Source: Bin87 sp034423575
GTDB taxonomy: Bacteria; Chloroflexota; Dehalococcoidia; Lucifugimonadales; UBA3495
Assembly: GCA_034423575.1 (NCBI GenBank)
Contig: DAOUIF010000078.1
Span: forward strand, 1-64,000
Reading direction: 5' to 3'
Length of the DNA stretch: 64,000 nucleotides
The notes under the pieces are model-generated. The model was not told the DNA's origin. It was given only the letters and a program-made list of their open reading frames with translations, and did not search any database. Position numbers and translations under genes: made by a program. Positions 62,539-64,000 of the stretch are shown one piece after another. The first letter of the stretch is position 1. Each line of letters starts with the position of its first letter.

Positions 62539-64000
62539 CTAGACTTCGGCGCCTACCGCGCAGTCGTACCGTTCGAGGCTCGAGTTGACCACGAGGTCGA
62601 TATCCTCCTCAAGCAGATATCCTTCCTCGGCCAGTTTGGCTGCCGCCTGCCGGACCATGGCGGCGTAGTCCTCCCGGTTGGCGTAACGCTTTTCTAGGGA
62701 CGGCCTCGGGTCGGAATTGGCGCTACGCTGAGCCTCCGTGGCCGGGAACCAATGCGTGGAGCCCTGCATTGAGATGAGTTGTTCGGGCGCGCCGGTGTCC
62801 GGATGTCGCAGATTCCAGCCGGTGTGTGTGCCCACGGGAACCGTGAGGTCGGGCAAGCGTATCCCGCCCAGATCGTTTCCGTCGGCATCCGCCGCCGGGA
62901 CCATCTGAGGATACTCCCGCCCTTCCTTGACCGGATAAGCGGCGATGCCGCGCTTTGCGTTGGGCCCCACATCGATTTCGCGGATGCGCCACAGGCGGTC
63001 GAGATCCGGAAGGCTGCGTCCCGGAACATCGACCGAACCGGAAAGATACTCGACCTCGGTTGTTGCAGTCCCGTCGTGAAGCTTCGGGTGCATGCTCGGC
63101 GGCGGCTCGATCCCTTCGGAAACCCAACGATCCAGGTTGAACAACGCCGCCCGAAGCAAGGGGATATAGTCCACGGCATTATACGGGTGCATGCCGGTGG
63201 AGCCATCCGGTCCTTGCCCGATCATCAACTCAGGCGCGCCGGGGAGATGCTGCGTGCCCGCGAAAAGGTATCGCCGGGTCTCCGGCGCCGGTTCCAGGTC
63301 CTGCAACCCGTTGCTGTCGATGTGCGTCAAGGCGGCATCGCCGCGCCAGTATTCCGCGGCGGAGTCGGTGTAGATGATCCTGGGGACGGCGTCCAGTTCG
63401 CGCAACCGCCGGAGCAGGCCGTCAGTCTGTTCGGTCAGCGGGTCGCTAAGCGTATTGTCGGCGAACGGAAACTGGTGTCCGAAACCCGGGTTGGACTGGC
63501 ATGACGGTTGGGCAAAACGATGGTTGAATTCGCCCATCCGTCCGCCGGCCACGTGCGGCAGCAAGCCGTCGAACACGGGGCGGCCATCCTGGTCAAGATT
63601 GAGGCCCAGGTAAAGCATGTGACGGAGCAGCCGGCCGCACTGCGATACGCCGTGTCCATAAACGCGCTGGTACCCGTTATGCACCGGGTTGTCTTTGGAA
63701 CTGCCGCGCAGCCAGGTGGCGGCCTCGCGAATGGCGAGCATGCCGCACCCCACCACCACCGGGTTCGCGGCGGTGTAGATGCAATAATAGATTTTGCCCG
63801 GTTGGAAACCGGACTCCAGCGTGACGTGCTCCGGATCAGGGAAATGCCATTGGGCATGTGGAATCACGGTGTCGGGGCCGTCCTCCCAATCTCGCACCAG
63901 CAGCAAGGCGTTGGCGTCGTCCTGGTCGGCCACCGGGTAAGGTTGGTGTTCCCGATTGGCCAGCAGGCGGGTTCGCTCTTCCAGGTTGGGCCGCATCTCC
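62539..64000 (-). CDS. Large alpha/beta hydrolase-domain protein (Abhydrolase_10-like), N terminus outside window
   Basis: At least 485 residues. The frame stays open to the window edge; family members usually have ~150 more residues, so the ATG at 63996 is probably internal. VYGHGVSQCGRLLRHMLYLGLN is the nucleophile region, followed by FDGLLPHVAGGRMGEFNHRFAQPS. The C terminus has RYANREDYAAMVRQAAAKLAEEGYLLEEDIDLVV. These match the large alpha/beta-hydrolase-domain family of unknown substrate. Confidence 0.85.
   Translation of the reverse strand, partial: EMRPNLEERTRLLANREHQPYPVADQDDANALLLVRDWEDGPDTVIPHAQWHFPDPEHVTLESGFQPGKIYYCIYTAANPVVVGCGMLAIREAATWLRGSSKDNPVHNGYQRVYGHGVSQCGRLLRHMLYLGLNLDQDGRPVFDGLLPHVAGGRMGEFNHRFAQPSCQSNPGFGHQFPFADNTLSDPLTEQTDGLLRRLRELDAVPRIIYTDSAAEYWRGDAALTHIDSNGLQDLEPAPETRRYLFAGTQHLPGAPELMIGQGPDGSTGMHPYNAVDYIPLLRAALFNLDRWVSEGIEPPPSMHPKLHDGTATTEVEYLSGSVDVPGRSLPDLDRLWRIREIDVGPNAKRGIAAYPVKEGREYPQMVPAADADGNDLGGIRLPDLTVPVGTHTGWNLRHPDTGAPEQLISMQGSTHWFPATEAQRSANSDPRPSLEKRYANREDYAAMVRQAAAKLAEEGYLLEEDIDLVVNSSLERYDCAVGAEV

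Overview
The window is GC-rich and densely coded, with short intergenic gaps, frequent ATGA-type overlaps, and GTG and TTG starts. It carries ordinary bacterial housekeeping genes (gltBD, pyk, trxB, gyrA, trpS, cmk-plsC, dapA/asd/dapB, comEA/comEC, an aerobic caa3-type cytochrome oxidase). These sit among a catabolic repertoire of a flavin-dependent luciferase-like monooxygenase, paired CaiB/BaiF CoA-transferases, a lipid-transfer-type thiolase with its DUF35 partner, an amidase, an acetamidase, and several alpha/beta and serine hydrolases. That mixture is what I would expect of an aerobic, probably marine or host-associated Chloroflexota of the SAR202/Dehalococcoidia kind. The taxonomic call is an inference from gene content; no rRNA is present.

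Layout. 1-3907: gltB (5' cut by the window) and gltD. 3966-5797 (-): pyruvate kinase overlapping a small PaREP1-like gene. 6034-8877 (-): luciferase-like monooxygenase, a duplicated dimeric alpha/beta-barrel protein and a frameshifted repeat protein. 9059-11045: sugar epimerase and thioredoxin reductase. 11102-12852 (-): TauE/SafE exporter and an AcoX/NAD-kinase-like protein. 13063-14939: small membrane protein and amidase. 15079-20705: an operon of an Agl23-like membrane glycosyltransferase, a second PaREP1-like protein, a flippase-like membrane protein and an FAD oxidoreductase. 21169-24539: a catalytically dead glutamine-amidotransferase homologue overlapping gyrA. 24552-28638: hydrolase, a three-part fusion (HD-like, chorismate-mutase-like, archaeal/eukaryal-type TrpRS-like), then the true bacterial trpS.

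28826-31699 is an IS1595-family element with 26-bp terminal inverted repeats and an exact 8-bp target duplication (AAATATTG). It carries a DNA methyltransferase fused to an HNH nuclease, broken in this copy at a G7 tract, and a 67-aa gene behind the transposase. It has split a thiolase-like gene after codon 9; both halves of that gene can be rejoined in frame.

33028-40584: DUF35 partner, tandem GNAT, a frameshifted metallo-hydrolase, SnoaL-like protein, acetamidase, a VapBC45-like toxin-antitoxin pair, and two CoA-transferases that look like one active and one inactive subunit. 41273-48494: ctaA, ctaB and the cytochrome oxidase genes, with cytochrome c domains on both subunit II and subunit IV. 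48656-53452: hydrolases, trmO, small conserved proteins and a kinase-like protein. 53587-58360: comEA, comEC, cmk, plsC. 58383-64000 (-): NYN-domain protein, lysine/diaminopimelate genes dapA, asd, dapB and the 3' part of a large alpha/beta hydrolase.

The most original items are the HD/CM/TrpRS-like fusion beside trpS, the transposon-borne methyltransferase-HNH fusion, the amidotransferase that lost its catalytic Cys and His but stays coupled to gyrA, and the cytochrome-c-tailed oxidase subunit IV.
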